Origin: Actinomycetes bacterium
GTDB lineage: Bacteria; Actinomycetota; Acidimicrobiia; Acidimicrobiales; RAAP-2
Length of the DNA: 6,599 bases
Direction of reading: 5' to 3'
Assembly: GCA_021781315.1 (NCBI GenBank)
Contig: JAJXXB010000243.1
Span: forward strand, 1 to 6,599
The notes under the pieces are model-generated. The model searched no databases. It had not been told where the DNA came from and was given only the letters and a program-made list of their open reading frames with translations. The translations under genes and the position numbers were made by a program. Positions 6,337 through 6,599 of this stretch are shown here, in pieces (the stretch's first letter is position 1; each line of letters starts with the position of its first letter).

Positions 6337-6356
6337 GCGGGGCGGCGCCGTCGTCG

Positions 6357-6599
6357 CTAGTGGCGCACCAGTTCCACGACCGGGATGACCCGGGCCGTCT
6401 TGTTCTGGTAGTCGCCGAAGCCCGGGTAGCGTGCGACCTGCTCGGCGTAGATGCGGTCGCGGTCCTCGCCCCCGAGCACGACGGCGGTGGCCGGAACGTG
6501 CTCGACACCGATCTCGACGGATACCTCAGGGTTCGCGCGCAGGTTGTGGAACCAGTCGGGGTGCGTGTCCGCACCCGCCTTGGAGGCGAACACGAAGAT
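6357..6599 (-). CDS. C-terminal fragment of an F420-dependent nitroreductase-family (DUF385/Ddn-like) protein
   Basis: The gene is open at the right edge of the window and ends at TAG 6357-6359. The 80 visible residues start inside a beta strand (IFVFASKAG). They carry the family's hallmark THPDWFHNLRANPEVSVEIG, followed by ATAVVLGGEDRDRIYAEQVARYPGFGDYQNKT and the terminal RVIPVVELVR. This pattern belongs to the split-barrel deazaflavin-dependent nitroreductase family of actinobacteria, which includes Mycobacterium Ddn. Members use reduced coenzyme F420 to reduce quinones, nitro compounds or other electrophiles. The GTG at 6593 is a valine inside the conserved strand and not a start; the true start lies beyond the window. 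It is upstream of, and codirectional with, the FAD oxidase, 34 bases apart. Its presence is the best single hint that the host makes F420. The physiological substrate cannot be read from this part. Confidence 0.85.
   Translation of the reverse strand: MFVFASKAGADTHPDWFHNLRANPEVSVEIGVEHVPATAVVLGGEDRDRIYAEQVARYPGFGDYQNKTARVIPVVELVRH

Noticed and set aside
6323..6574. N-terminal extension of the FAD oxidase by 84 residues
   Set aside because: The added residues are Ser/Thr/Arg-rich with no similarity to the family and overlap the F420 gene in another frame on the same strand.

Overview
The window is about 70% G+C, is almost entirely coding, and has no intergenic gap longer than about 35 bases. 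Three traits together suggest a high-GC actinobacterium: frequent GTG starts, a deazaflavin (F420)-dependent nitroreductase-type protein, and an FAD oxidase of the alkyl-DHAP-synthase type common in that phylum. An acidimicrobial or related lineage is my guess. Nothing in the window fixes the taxonomy, and I see no rRNA, tRNA, CRISPR array, insertion sequence or phage gene.

Left part, + strand (1-1779): the C-terminal end of a protein resembling the SCP2-like tail of MBL-fold alkyl sulfatases, then after 21 bases a complete amidase-signature enzyme of the peptide-amidase type with an intact Lys-cisSer-Ser triad.

Right part, - strand (6599 down to 1757): five tightly spaced genes in one direction. 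In transcription order these are: (i) the C-terminal end of an F420-dependent nitroreductase-family protein; (ii) an FAD-linked oxidase resembling alkyldihydroxyacetonephosphate synthase; (iii) a 573-residue sensor with an N-terminal diiron metallo-beta-lactamase-fold (ODP-like) domain, a GAF-like middle and a C-terminal GGDEF diguanylate cyclase; (iv) a small DUF805 membrane protein with an added C-terminal zinc ribbon; (v) a peptidase S51 (cyanophycinase/PepE-like) hydrolase. Gaps are 34, 32 and 11 bases, then a 4-base GTGA stop/start overlap, so at least the last three look like one transcription unit. The S51 gene converges on the amidase and their coding ends overlap by 23 bases.

The most interesting element is the sensor cyclase. 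It carries a full set of candidate diiron ligands (His90, Asp92, Asp94, His158, Asp177, His234) in front of an intact GGDEF active site that lacks a canonical RxxD inhibitory site. This suggests a diguanylate cyclase controlled by oxygen, iron or redox state. Its tight linkage to a zinc-ribbon membrane protein and an S51 hydrolase may define an undescribed small signalling/output module. That functional link is inference from gene order only.
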